From Babesia bovis T2Bo (lineage: Eukaryota > Apicomplexa > Aconoidasida > Piroplasmida > Babesiidae): a stretch of DNA of 64,000 nucleotides. Position numbers and translations under genes: made by a program. Location of the stretch: contig NW_026261571.1 in NCBI RefSeq assembly GCF_000165395.2, positions 1,326,501-1,390,500 on the forward strand, given 5' to 3'. The first letter of the stretch is position 1. Every line of letters starts with the position of its first letter. This document shows positions 44,778 through 56,700 of this stretch, piece after piece. The notes beneath the pieces are model-generated. The model ran no database searches. It saw only the letters and a list, made by a program, of their open reading frames with translations, and was not told the DNA's origin.

Positions 44778-45146
44778 ATGAAGCCAGGAGCGCGTTTCGA
44801 AATCTTTCGCGCGTTAGGAATTAACTATTATGGTTTTCACGTCAGAAAAAATAAGGTGTATGACTATGTTTCGCTCGTAGTATGCACTACCCTTATCGGT
44901 ACTTCGATTTATTTAGGTACGCGCAGTGGGAATTAACTTATACCTTTTAGGCGTTTCTTTTGTTTACAACTGGCGTCAATCAATGAAACTCATGCGATAT
45001 CACCATGCTAGACTAGAGGTAGGAGCCTATTCAACTTGTTATATCTAAACTAGGTGGAGCGTGAAGGATATATCAAAATGATCAAGGAGGCGCGCGAGAA
45101 AAATATATTGCCACCTCGAAAATCGCAAGATGATTCTAAGAAATAA
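44778..45146 (+). CDS. Small single-span membrane protein, unknown function
   Basis: Three exons (44778-44916, 44951-45018, 45054-45146) with introns of 34 and 35 nt; 99 residues. It has a basic N-terminus, one membrane span (VSLVVCTTLIGTSIYLG), then an arginine/lysine-rich helical tail (NWRQSMKLMRYHHARLE) and ends DDSKK. The pattern fits a small inner-membrane protein of mitochondria, such as a respiratory-complex subunit, but this is only a guess; an ER protein with a KK-type tail is another option. Clean splice sites and phase agreement at both junctions support the model. A short upstream ORF overlaps the start codon. Confidence 0.7.
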
Positions 45147-45165
45147 TGAAAAGAATCCATCCAAA

Positions 45166-46466
45166 TTAATTTCTTTTAAACACAAACCATTTACGCAGTA
45201 GGTTTTGTGCAGGGAAGTACAGCAATGCTAATTTCTGCAACACAATCTTGACCACGTTAACAAAAATCCAACGCGGTATGTACTCCGCGATCCTAAACGG
45301 CATGGCTCCCATAAAATTGGAGTACTCATATCGGGGTTTTCGCTGGTCCAGAGCCTGAAGTATCGTTCTGGCAACGATGTTACAATCCTGACCACAATTC
45401 AATAATATTCCTAAAATTCTATTATATCGGTATTTGGTTACATACTGTATGACTCTCTCATGACCTCTGTGCTTGTCAGTGGGCATTCACATGCTGTAGT
45501 GTTATTAAATAATGTAACCATTATGATGACCCATTTACATTAAAATTATCCACGTTACAACATAGCCATATATTTGATTAATACTATCATGAATTTGGGT
45601 CTGAACATAAAACAAATCTTTTAAAACCTACGTGGATTATGCAGTCTTAAATCCTTCACAAACAAATTCGTGTTTTTCAGTGCTCCAGGACGAATTATCA
45701 CCGGGTATATGCCACTGTCATGTAACTCATGACATAATGTTTCATGGATAGCTGATATACCATATTTGGAAGTCACATAGGCACCTTGTCCTGGCAGAGA
45801 ATTCCTATCCAGTACACTTGAGATGAATATAACTCGGGGCTGATTACCATTTTCATGTGCTTTCAGCATATTGGTAAAACATAACACAGTAATTAATGAG
45901 CCAAACAAGTTAGTATTTATCACTTCATTCCACATGGAGATTTCCTTTTTACGTGTATCCTTTGTTACAAAAGCTTCCTGAATATCGATGTGATGCATAA
46001 TTTGTAGCTCAGTTGATAGTTATACAATAATGTAACAATACACGAAGAAACCTACGGTTAGTAATGAGAATCTCCAAATAGCTGCATTGTTAATTAACGC
46101 ATAAAGAGGCGGTACTATGCCATTGTCTATCAATTCTTTAATGTCGATTCTTATAGATTCAATTTCATCTTGGTTGGCGACATCACCGAGGAATGAACAA
46201 CCTAACTTCATGAAATTAATTCTACTGTTGTTAATATCATGACTAACAAAATTTGGATCGATGGCCCGATTGGCACGAATACGCCCATCATTTGTCTTAC
46301 AGATTGCGATAACATAGTAGGCATGTTTAGGAAGGATGCGACATAATTCCAAACCTATGCCACTGTCGCATCCTGTCACTAATACAGATGCTTCTAACAT
46401 GCATATGACGCAATGTAATGTACACCTAAGGATTACAAGTGCAACATCGATTATAATGTGGAGCAC
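45166..46466 (-). CDS. Short-chain dehydrogenase/reductase, membrane-anchored
   Basis: Three exons: 46466-46056, 45977-45628 and 45466-45166, introns of 78 and 161 nt; about 353 residues. The N-terminus is a hydrophobic anchor. The Rossmann motif VTGCDSGIGLEL follows at about residue 32, then LINNAA and the catalytic pair YVTSK with an upstream ISS serine. The RPGALKT loop and C-terminus resemble retinol/17-beta-hydroxysteroid dehydrogenases (RDH/DHRS group). Such enzymes use NAD(P)H to reduce or oxidise lipid ketones or alcohols at the ER; the substrate is unknown. The second junction is the least sure: it relies on an acceptor at 45467-45468 that restores frame. Converges with the small membrane protein gene, 19 bp between stops. 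Confidence 0.8.
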
Positions 46467-46922
46467 ATGTAACGAATATACACATTAGCATTGGGGCAAA
46501 TTCGGCTCCGTAATCATTCTATATTTGTGTAACCAACATATAACGCTTTCAAATATATTGTTTCCCACACTAATTAGCATATACAAGTCAAATGTGTGAC
46601 TATTCAACCACTATTTGCCTATAATTTTCTTATGAATAGACATAATCAATTGGATGCTATATCCTTGTAATTTTAATGAACATAATGTAAAGGAATACAG
46701 TAGCTAGTAGTTTTGTCATTCTGTTATTACAACCTTACCTAGTCATTAGTTTTATAAGATACACTAATGCTTCTAGTGAACATGAGAGCACCTATTATTG
46801 TGTCAATCCTCTAAGACTCACCACTTGTATCATCAAAAGTACCATAGATATATGTTGAAACGTACATTCATTGATTCTCAGCTAATGTTATTATTGATTA
46901 GTAAACCATAACTATCTTAACA
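46467..46922. other. Intergenic gap between divergent genes
   Basis: About 455 bp of AT-rich DNA, presumably promoters. Nothing else recognised. Confidence 0.5.
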
Positions 46923-48287
46923 ATGTCATCACTTAGCAGTTCATCAGAATATTTCGAACAGAGAGCTTCCACATGGAAAAGAATTTTCAATTTTAGATCA
47001 AGTAGTCGACAAGTAAACGTAATCAGTAGGACGAATGCTCTAAAAAACTGGGACACCACATGCCCTCTAGATAGTAGGGATAACGAAGTGAACGAACCAT
47101 CTGCTAATTCTTTAAGAACTTATATATTCGATGCTGACGGTGGCGCTCATGGTTTTTATGATGCTAATAATAATGTCCAAACTCTGAATCACGAGTATGA
47201 TGGATCCCGTGTTATGTTTTTAGACTCTTGCATCATAACTCCGAATTGCAACAATGACGTAGAAAAGTGCGAGAAAGTTGATAGTGGTACTATTAAATCC
47301 ATTGGGAATAACAGAATCGAAGAAAAGTTTTATCATCCAAGGGAACTGAATGACAATGTTGGGAAACATGAAATGTTATCTAATTCGAAGTTAGTATTTG
47401 AAAAACAAACAAGTAGCAATACTATTGTTACAGAAGAAGAAGTTTTAACTAATGTGCTTTGCAATGGAACATCTACTGATGTCGAATACAAGATTCTGGA
47501 AACACCCAATAATGAAGTTACTAAGAATGATGAAAATGATGGTGTAGAAAACGATGCATCAAAAATAAGTGATAACAATGATGTACTATTGACAGGGAAC
47601 GCAGAAATTAATTTTGTAAATATTGTCGATGGAAGCAAATATTGCAATGATGATGTTGTTGTTGGTAATCGGGCAAATGAATCATCCGATGAAGTTGAAC
47701 ACGAGCTCATTCCCACCGTGTCTATGGACCACGATACATTACTACAGATTGTACCTCCACGTTACCCGCTACCACATTGTACAAGTTCAACAATTCCAAT
47801 GAATACATGTTATAGAGGAAGGTTCTTTATGGTGCTTGAAAGAATACTGTTCAATATAACAAGAAATACATTCAAAAGATTATCACGTTGTATAAATCGT
47901 GGTTCAGAGCATAATATAACAGCGGAGTGTATCAGCAGACAAAGGAATTTGTTTTTCAAAAAACGTTGGGCTAAGCCTCTATGCGACACTCCAATGGAGA
48001 AAACAGAAACGGAAGCCACTGATGAAAGTATGTATTACGAAACAGAGCTTTCAGAAGATGAGTATACATCAGATTTTAATGAAGAAGGTATCATAGAAAA
48101 GATGAAATACAAAAAATATAAAAAAATAGACACATACCCAATAGAGTGTAGGTTGGAGATTTCAATAATATCAAGAAAACTGAAACTTTTAAAGAGACAA
48201 GTACAACATAAAAGCAAGATCAGGTTTTTACCAACTCATTGCTATTTGCATCCCACAAAAATTCATTATAATGAAGAACATTGCTGA
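46923..48287 (+). CDS. Acidic, asparagine-rich protein of unknown function
   Basis: 454 residues, one exon. The N-terminus is serine-rich with a basic patch (WKRIFNFRSSSR). The middle (about 100-270) is polar and rich in Asn, Asp and Glu, and is probably disordered. A more ordered part around 290-345 (RFFMVLERILFNITRN) is amphipathic and basic, followed by an acidic run with many Glu and Tyr and a basic C-terminus (SIISRKLKLLKRQVQHKSK). No signal peptide, clear membrane span or known domain is seen. The composition is unlike its neighbours and suggests a fast-evolving piroplasm-specific gene. Confidence 0.65.
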   Translation: MSSLSSSSEYFEQRASTWKRIFNFRSSSRQVNVISRTNALKNWDTTCPLDSRDNEVNEPSANSLRTYIFDADGGAHGFYDANNNVQTLNHEYDGSRVMFLDSCIITPNCNNDVEKCEKVDSGTIKSIGNNRIEEKFYHPRELNDNVGKHEMLSNSKLVFEKQTSSNTIVTEEEVLTNVLCNGTSTDVEYKILETPNNEVTKNDENDGVENDASKISDNNDVLLTGNAEINFVNIVDGSKYCNDDVVVGNRANESSDEVEHELIPTVSMDHDTLLQIVPPRYPLPHCTSSTIPMNTCYRGRFFMVLERILFNITRNTFKRLSRCINRGSEHNITAECISRQRNLFFKKRWAKPLCDTPMEKTETEATDESMYYETELSEDEYTSDFNEEGIIEKMKYKKYKKIDTYPIECRLEISIISRKLKLLKRQVQHKSKIRFLPTHCYLHPTKIHYNEEHC

Positions 48288-48382
48288 AAATATACATCCT
48301 AAAAAATGAGTATCATATATCACTACACAATAATTGTAACTAACACTAATATCAGAATGTAATCATTAGATATATGCCTGTG

Positions 48383-51300
48383 TTAGATGAATTTCACATC
48401 AACTATCAATCCATACGTGATTTCTTTTATTCTCTCCAATACAGCTTGAATGTCAGGCACATAGGATTTAACGTTGTTATGTGATATTTCAGCAAGTGGG
48501 TAACTCGCTGTATTTACTTCCGATGGGATACATGCAAGTGGATTTATCTTGACATATATCTGCAAATGTTTCAGATCACTGTGAAAACCATTGAAGTGTA
48601 ATTCATTATACGCGATTTCTAGCAAGCCTCCAAAATTGTCCCGCAATTCATCCAGTACTACATTCAACAAATATTGGGCTTCGTCAAATGTGACTTTTAT
48701 ATTTTTAGCACCATCTGAAAATTTAAGTTTGCGATAGATGTTATCTAGTGTGATAACAAAATTGTAGCCAGCTCTATCTACATTGAAGTATGATAAGAGT
48801 TTCATAGAGTATATCTCCTTGCTTTTCAAGAAATTACTGCATTGAAGTATAAATCTTTTTGCCATAAGTGCTGTTGGCATCCTGGAAGCAAGACAGTAAG
48901 GGTCTTCAGGCGTGCTAACCCAAAAGAAAGACATCCACTGCCGTTTATTCAAAATCAATGAATCATAGTTAAATTTCTCATCACGTATTACCATGGGTTG
49001 AGTTATCCAATCATAGTGTGCTACCAGGTAAAGGAATCTATAGAAACCAGTCCACCCTGACGTTGCTTGCGATAACATAAAATCGTTAGATCCGAAGATA
49101 AAACAGTTCGACATTTCACATAGGAATTCATTATTAGGTAACAGGCAATCTGCAGCAAATGCCTTTGACAGACGTACGGAAGCAGAGTAACTAGGGCATT
49201 TTAAGGCAACCACCTTACACCTTTCTAAATGTAAAGACCTAAAATAATCTCGTACAACTGATAGCTCATCTTCTGTAGGAGGCGTGTCAGTATCTGGGTC
49301 AAAATCTCGTATACTTTTAACTATAGGAAGATACTCACATTGGCATAACATTTTCATACTCAATTTAACTTTGTGAAATTCAATTTCCATTTCGCCATCA
49401 ACGGTGATGTTTGACTTTATTCCATGCTTCTTATTAAGCTCTTTTAAAATGGCAATGGCCAGCGCCACCTTTACACCAGCAATAGCCTTAGGTTCGTTTG
49501 GCCATTTATTTGAGCTCTCCAATTCAATCAGCACTCTATGTCTTAAATCAGAAGGTCCAAAATCGATATAGGCAAATTCAGGACTACATGTATATACATT
49601 ACAGACACTAAGCGGAACATTTCTCAATGATCTTAATATACCATTAAGATCATTGAATAGATTCATTAAAGAAGACCTGTAGCTATTGAGCAATCGTGGA
49701 TTTACTTCAACCATTGGAGAGTGGACGTATATAGTTTGCCTGTTGTGGCTGTTCCCATCAAATTTACGTTTCTTTGTGTCACCGTTAATATCAACAATCG
49801 ATAAATCAGTAAAATGCAATTTTAATAGCAACTGGATTATACGTAAATTTACGTTAATACCGGAGCAAATTTGCAGGCTTACAGCGGAATTGCGACATGG
49901 AGGTTCACCTTGGATGACTTTATCCCACAGCAAACATTCTGATATAGATCCATCATCAAAGCTTCTTGTTTCAACTAATGTACCCCAAAAATTGCGGAAA
50001 TAAGTACATTCCGGCGAGCTAGTAAGAGGGCCTACATCGGTAGAACGTTGAATGTTCTCATCAAAACTGACCATTACCAATAGAGCACCTTCATGCGTAT
50101 ATCGAAAATGAATATAACGTAATCGATCCTTCAGCCCATATTCAAGAACGTGTTTTAGGTTCCACGCGGTATATTCGTGGACTCTTAATTCCCATAGTTT
50201 ACTCTTCACCTTTGGGCATTCAGGTATGTAAAATATGATATCATAGTGGCATTTTATATCACAGCTAATTTCAAACAATTGCCCATAAAGGAATGGACTA
50301 GACATGTAGTCTGTAGCACCAACGGATATCCTTGCTTTATCAATAAGTTCCTGTAAAACAAATACTGTCTGATGACATATGTTATGCGATTTATCACGAT
50401 CAGTATAAAACTGTGGTATGAATATATCATGATTTTCTGTGACGAACTCAGTATTCCCTGGCACAGTAGCTTCATTAGACATTATTTCTGTTTTTTTGGA
50501 CCCAAGAATATAAATATGTTTTTTTGTATCCATTGATGCCAAGAACTTCAAACAAGCGAGAAATAATGGAAAAGACTCCACGTCGCATGGATACTTATTT
50601 ATCTCAATGACATGTACCAAAAGAAGCAACCAAAAAGTGTCAGTTAAACCACTGTTGATTTCCATATCCAATCTATGATTGTTTCCCGAATCCGTATTCA
50701 TAGCGTTCAATAAATAAGGAAGATTAGTCACATGTGACACACCTTGTTTGGTAGCCCAAACACTTAATAAAGTAAAAGCGTCTTTCATGCGCCTGTATTT
50801 ATGATTTGTTTCCGTTATTCTGGATTCAATAGCGTCTCTTTGAAGATCCTCTGAAATAGAACTGTTATAAGTAGGAGTTGGCCATAATGTATTAGACTGT
50901 TCGCTTTCATTGATATCAACCAGTGTCGTCGTTGGTATCCTGACGTTGTTGCGATTTATTTCCAATGGACTTATTTTGAAAGTATTTGAAGGTATGTGTG
51001 CACCTATACGTATCAAAAATCTTATATTATTTACACTGAAAATGAGGTGTATCTTCACCTTGTAATTGTCATAGTCCAATGAACTGGTTATGTTCTCTCC
51101 AAATTGTTTACGGAAGTCATCAGCACAAAGTAAAGACTGCATATCATCATATAGTTTGCATAACCAGGCATTGCGTTTGTTAAGATACCGATAGTTGATG
51201 TAATCTTTTGGGTTGAAGATCGAAGATGGCAGCTCAATTGATAAGTCGATAGTAGGAGATTCATGATTCACATAACCTATTGCTGCAGATCCCGTTTTTA

Positions 51301-51667
51301 AGACTTTATCCACTGCTCCATAGTTGTAGTCTGACCAATATGATTGGAAACCACACTTGAAAAACTTGGAATAACGTTCATCCTTCAATATGGAGTCGTT
51401 TAACCTCGATGTAGGAACATTTTTTATGAAGTCTATAATTGTATCAATGAAACCATTTAGTTGCATAACCGTATTTCCATTATTCAATTGGTTCAAGTCT
51501 AACGCATGATTTCTTATCAACCTTTTGATGCGACTCAAGGGCAGCGACCTTCCATAAACAAAACCCTCATCAAGCAACTGTTGCACATGGGCTCCATCTG
51601 ATTTATTCAATACAGTGTTGCTTATATTTTTCACCTTTCGCTTACGAGGTCGTTTTTTATTCTCCAT
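48383..51667 (-). CDS. UTP22: NOL6/UTP22-like SSU processome protein
   Basis: 1094 residues, intronless. It has a basic N-terminus (KKRPRKRKVKN), then the Nrap nucleotidyltransferase-like region with TIDLSIELPSSIFNPKDYIN and YRYLNKRNAWLCKLYDD, the diagnostic stretch of NOL6/Utp22. Repeats of pseudo-enzymatic and PAP/OAS1-like folds extend to the end, including STPEDPYCLASRMPTAL. The family is a scaffold of the small-subunit processome, assembled with Rrp7 and the UtpC/CK2 module on pre-18S rRNA in the nucleolus. Catalytic residues of nucleotidyltransferases are lost across the family. Confidence 0.82.
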   Translation of the reverse strand: MENKKRPRKRKVKNISNTVLNKSDGAHVQQLLDEGFVYGRSLPLSRIKRLIRNHALDLNQLNNGNTVMQLNGFIDTIIDFIKNVPTSRLNDSILKDERYSKFFKCGFQSYWSDYNYGAVDKVLKTGSAAIGYVNHESPTIDLSIELPSSIFNPKDYINYRYLNKRNAWLCKLYDDMQSLLCADDFRKQFGENITSSLDYDNYKVKIHLIFSVNNIRFLIRIGAHIPSNTFKISPLEINRNNVRIPTTTLVDINESEQSNTLWPTPTYNSSISEDLQRDAIESRITETNHKYRRMKDAFTLLSVWATKQGVSHVTNLPYLLNAMNTDSGNNHRLDMEINSGLTDTFWLLLLVHVIEINKYPCDVESFPLFLACLKFLASMDTKKHIYILGSKKTEIMSNEATVPGNTEFVTENHDIFIPQFYTDRDKSHNICHQTVFVLQELIDKARISVGATDYMSSPFLYGQLFEISCDIKCHYDIIFYIPECPKVKSKLWELRVHEYTAWNLKHVLEYGLKDRLRYIHFRYTHEGALLVMVSFDENIQRSTDVGPLTSSPECTYFRNFWGTLVETRSFDDGSISECLLWDKVIQGEPPCRNSAVSLQICSGINVNLRIIQLLLKLHFTDLSIVDINGDTKKRKFDGNSHNRQTIYVHSPMVEVNPRLLNSYRSSLMNLFNDLNGILRSLRNVPLSVCNVYTCSPEFAYIDFGPSDLRHRVLIELESSNKWPNEPKAIAGVKVALAIAILKELNKKHGIKSNITVDGEMEIEFHKVKLSMKMLCQCEYLPIVKSIRDFDPDTDTPPTEDELSVVRDYFRSLHLERCKVVALKCPSYSASVRLSKAFAADCLLPNNEFLCEMSNCFIFGSNDFMLSQATSGWTGFYRFLYLVAHYDWITQPMVIRDEKFNYDSLILNKRQWMSFFWVSTPEDPYCLASRMPTALMAKRFILQCSNFLKSKEIYSMKLLSYFNVDRAGYNFVITLDNIYRKLKFSDGAKNIKVTFDEAQYLLNVVLDELRDNFGGLLEIAYNELHFNGFHSDLKHLQIYVKINPLACIPSEVNTASYPLAEISHNNVKSYVPDIQAVLERIKEITYGLIVDVKFI

Positions 51668-51916
51668 TTTTTAAAATTTATTAAGTGATATAGAATATTC
51701 ACGAATTATTTATCAATATTACGACATATTGCGATACTAATTCAACAAATGTTGTGTGTATAGACATTTATATATATATAAAACCTACAATCGAAAGATA
51801 TATTTCTTAGTTAAGTGTTACACCCGATGTGTATTTGTAAGGGTGTGATTCTACATTCGATATACGTTATATAACGCAACAACAACCAGAATGTATAGAA
51901 ATACATCTAGTCATTA

Positions 51917-53402
51917 TCATTTCTTGGGGATAGGCTCAAGAATTTGGAATGGCTTTAAAATACACTGCTTGTTGAAGAACTCATTTGGTTTTTCGATCGA
52001 TAGACCATAAAGATTCTTTTGCAATATTATTTGCAACGCTCTTCGTTGTAAGGCCTCGTCAGCTGTGTCAACGTCTTTGTTACGCATATAGTCTTCAGGA
52101 TTCCTAGATATATAAGGATGAAAATGACGGCAGAACTCGTCGAATGTTATCCGTTTCCTCATGTTAAATCTTCGGAAATCATCTAATTCACGCAACATCA
52201 TATGTTCCTTGTGATCGTCTGTTATATAAAAATAGCTTCTAGTAAGATCATCTTTTAAAATAGCATATTCCAGGCTGGATAGGAAAACTTGATTAAATTT
52301 TTTGTTAGGTCGAACCAATTTGAGTGGTGTGAAATATTGTTCAACACCACCGCTACATTGAAGAAATGTATCACGCAATATGGTTGCCGATGCTTTAATA
52401 TTTGGTAATAGCCATCTTTCAAACCAGACGGCGAACCTTAAACGTTTTGTTGGAACATTTTCCCTGAGTAAACAGTTCTTTGTAACGTCCTCACATTGCT
52501 TCATCAATTGACAATCAGTTCCCTGTTGTACATCCCAGGATTCGGTTGGTTGATGCCCTCCCCAGTTTAACTTACTAATGCGCAATGATTCCGCGTACAT
52601 TAACTCGTCGCTCTTTTCAGGTAGTGAGTTTCCTGGTGAGTCGATAACGCTTATTTGACTTTCCTCTAGTTTCGTTGTATGTCTAGGTGAATTATATTCC
52701 TTAACAGTAGGAGCATTGGGCGAATGTACACTGGCCTCTGACACATTTGTTTCCACAGAAGGAAACCTTACGCTTTTCCCGTTGGAAAACTGTTTATTTA
52801 TCTCTATTGATTTGCATTCAACCGTATTAAGTAATTGTTCTTTTTCAGTAACTGTCTCGACATGATGATCCACAGTGTCCGCTTCATTTATATCATCATC
52901 TCCAGCATCTGCATTGGTAATATCCTGTTCAACAACATTACTGTGCCTCTCACTACTTGGTCCACACATTAACTTCTCACGATCTAAAAGTCTCGATCTA
53001 AACTTTTCATCCACCGAGAATATCTTGGTCACTGGCTCTTCAATTACAGTACCACCACGGTATTTGCTATTTAATGAACTATAGCGGTTGCTTAATTCAA
53101 CATTTAGACCTCCTTTATCCGATTTATTCACTGAATGTGTACGATGGGAAAGTGGATAATCAAAATAATTTACATCTTGTTGAAGACCGAAGTGAATATC
53201 CAACGCACCAACACGTTGAAATACCTCGTATAACAGAGCTGCATTTTTAACATTAATAGCATAAGGCAATCTCGGGTCTGCACAAGAATGATGAGGTATA
53301 TATAAGGAAAACATAGCAGAACAAAAATGGTCAATCGCAACGTAACGTAAACATACCTTCGGCAAGCGAAGCTGCGAATAACTGATTCTGGTATTCGTCC
53401 AT
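51917..53402 (-). CDS. Conserved-looking protein of unknown function
   Basis: Two exons, 53402-53357 and 53277-51917, intron 79 nt; 468 residues. Exon 1 encodes MDEYQNQLFAASLAE and joins in frame at an acceptor TTGTGCAG. An unspliced start 53365 reads through the intron and is rejected. The central part (about 60-250) is polar and probably disordered. The ends are ordered: YAINVKNAALLYEVFQRVG near the N-terminus, and a C-terminal half with FERWLLPNIKASATIL and RKRITFDEFCRHFHPYIS. No catalytic motif, signal peptide or membrane span is visible. I do not recognise the family. Confidence 0.72.
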
Positions 53403-53755
53403 TATTTACAAATGTATTTGGATAGTAATAAAGTCACATCATAATGCTTTCTGTAAAATAACTTCTATAACATGTTTCATTTAATGTGCACCGGGTGCCT
53501 TCGATGTGTCATGGCTGACATTCTAACCAAATGTTTGTTTATTTATAAAATGGCAATTGGTATCATTTACACATCTTGTTTAAAAATGATGTGTATAAAA
53601 ATAATTGAAATGTGTTGTGAATAACATCATACGCGATGGGTCAATGTAGTATCTAAGCAGGTGTTGTTTTCCCCTATAGTGCTGTGGATAAAACAAAGGC
53701 TGAATACTACTTTCCACGGGAAACAATGATATATCACATTTAAAAACCGATTAGA
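53403..53755. other. Intergenic gap, nothing recognised
   Basis: About 350 bp between the unknown gene and HRD1, both on the minus strand; likely promoter and 3' flanking sequence. Confidence 0.5.
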
Positions 53756-56700
53756 TTACTTGTCTAACTTATCCATCTCTGTGGAAAATATGGTGTCCAT
53801 GATGGACATGTTAGATACCATACTGTCTAGTAGATCAACAGGAACACCCACGTTTAGTAATCTCGCCATATAATTTTGATAATTTGTCGAACGCTGCGTG
53901 TACTTGTTATGCAATCCCTCGATATCAGTTTTTGATATTTTATAACAATTTATACTTTCCAACAGATGCTGTAACACGTTTCTTTGGCGTTCGCTCGTAG
54001 AACTGGATAATCGGTATCTAGTAGTGTCGAGCAATGAGCCGTTAGACAAATCTCTTAACGCGATGCCCTGTGTACAAAGAAACCACATACGAAGCATCTT
54101 GAGGTAGCTCAAGAACAAATCTCGTTTGTACGCAGGCATGCGATCTTCCGATATAATAGATGCCAATTTCTCGTCAAATGACGAGTCAGTTGGTAACAAT
54201 ATGTCAATATTATGCTCTTCGAGAAATTGGAGTTCCTGTATAAGTTTGTTTAGAGCCTCAACTTGTATAGCTGCAGTCCTATTCGTTGTGGACCGTCTTA
54301 CATTAGTGTTACTTTCATTTACAGTTGACCATACATCGAATGCACGAACCACTACATTCGATCTTAATTCGCCTTCCACGGCTAGATTAAGCCCTTGTAA
54401 TACGTAAAAGTTAGAGTTCGTCGTTGACGGATTTGTAGTTGACCTATTTGATTCCGGTGGTTCGCTTGTATCAGAAGCCTCCACATTTGTCACATCATTC
54501 TTAGGTGGTGGTGGAGGGGGAGGGTTGTCGTCGAACATTCTACCACAAGAACAATGATACATACCATCTTCATCTACATAACTAACGGGTTTGTCTGCAT
54601 TTTCTGATTCAGGTGGGCCCTGTGCTACAGATTCAGTATCTGAATCTTTAGAGAATTTCGCTATCCTTATACGCCTGATCAATGATATATCTGTTTCGGT
54701 AGGTTTTTTTGTCAACTCCTGAGCTTTTGCTTCCTCCTTTCTAGCAGCCATAGCCCTTTTACACGATTCCGTATGATAATCCTCGTCAAAAAAGTCTATA
54801 TTCCCAGTGGAGCTATGGCCATCAGTTGGCTTACTATCCTGATCGTATTTAGGATCCATGCAGTCATTACTTCTTTCTGATTGATTCACGCCATCCAATG
54901 GATCTTTGTTTATTTTATCTTCAGGATCATCTAGGGATTCATTGCCACCTCGTGCTTCGTTGTCGTTTGTTGTGACGACAATATTATAACTTCTATGAAG
55001 TTGCTCCAGCCTATTTCGTAAGATTCTAAGTTTACGCATTAATTTTGCTGCTGAAGTGTGCATCTTAAAATTCAGATTTTGGCCATCAGTAAGCCCACGC
55101 ACAACGATACCTGGCAATTCTATGCGCTCTACAATATCTTCCTTATTATCATCCATTTCTTTATTGGTAACCGGCTCATCGGGAACATTGTTAGCATCAA
55201 TTTCAGACTGAGTATGGGATTCATTGTTATTTATAGTATGCAAGGCTGGAACATTTACAGATTTTATCTCCTCTGTTGTGTCAACAACTGGATTAGGCAT
55301 GTCTTCCCATTCTTGTTGTTCAGAAGAGCTATCAAGATGTTCCATAGAATACACTTCCGGATTAAATTGATCAAGAGTACGAGAGGAGTTGGAATCAGAC
55401 CGGTCACTTCTTTTACTAGAGCCGAACCTCTTGAAGTCCAAACCACCAGAAAACAGTCTTTTAAGCCTATTACTACGATCGGACACAGAACTTGCAGTTT
55501 CTTTAACAGGTGATTCGTTATTCTTGGATATATTCGAATCCAATGACGATCTGCTGAAACGCTTCCTGAACCACGATTTAATAAAACTACCACGCCTACG
55601 TGGCTTCGTAATTTCGGTTGTAGATGTAAAGTCGAATGAAAGGTCAGCATGACGGTTACCAGATGTCGACGCATTTACAGGAGAGCATGCAATAGACTGT
55701 AATATGCTATCGGCAGACAGTTGAGAAAAACCTCTTGCAAGGTCTCTATCGATTGGTGTATCAATTGAAGATTCACTAGTCTGACGTTTAACATCACTCG
55801 ATTGATCTGGTGAATCCACTTGTTTTTGTATATCAATGCCATTATTTTCCTGGATTACATTTGAGGGCTCTATCCCAGATTCATGGGCCTCATTCTCTTT
55901 AAGATTGCTTTCATCTGGTTTCTGTACAAAAAACTCATATATTAACCTTCGATTCGCAGTTTTATCTAATATTAATTTCATCATTGGAGCTGAGTAGTTA
56001 ATAAGTTTTTCCTTAACAGACTCTGGATCATCCTTCCTTCGGCGACGGAAAATCTTGTTCGCTATAAACGTTGATACACGACGCCATGTACGACGAATGA
56101 ACCTGCGAGTACGAATTTCTAATGCCAATATCCTACGTGCAGTACTATGTTCATGCGAATGGGCGGTATGATCACTTTCAATCGGAGTACGGCATGTTGG
56201 ACAAGTGGAATGCTGAAATAACCAAGATTTCAGGCAAGATAAATGGAAAATGTGCCCACAATCAATCTTTCTACAATCATCATCAAACTCATCACGACAT
56301 ATGATACATGTACCGTCGCGTTCCTTTTCTTCATTTGTTGGCTTGGAGTATCGTGTTTCAATTGACTCCAAAATTTTGCGATATTGTTTCAACATACGAA
56401 TCCGCTCAAATAAGTTCTTGAAAACGTGTAATATGTCAATTAACATATATAGGGGCAAATGATTTGGGTTATGTATATAAAATATCAGCATGAAAAGAAT
56501 AAAGCCAAATAAGCTCACGACATCATGACATAATTCAACATAGAATAACACTGTAGTTTTGTTCTGGAGTCCGTCGTCATAATAATAGTCCATTGAGTTT
56601 ACTAATATCCTTGTTGTACTGAAAACGCATATGAGCATCATTGCCACGATTTCAAATAACAACCATATTGTAAACGTGTTTTTCCATGTCAAGTCCTTGA

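Noticed and set aside
53278..53365. N-terminus MPKVCLRYVA and following residues for the 51917-53402 gene
   Set aside because: The stretch is an intron: a GTATGT donor and TTGTGCAG acceptor join the upstream ATG exon in frame with the conserved-looking region.
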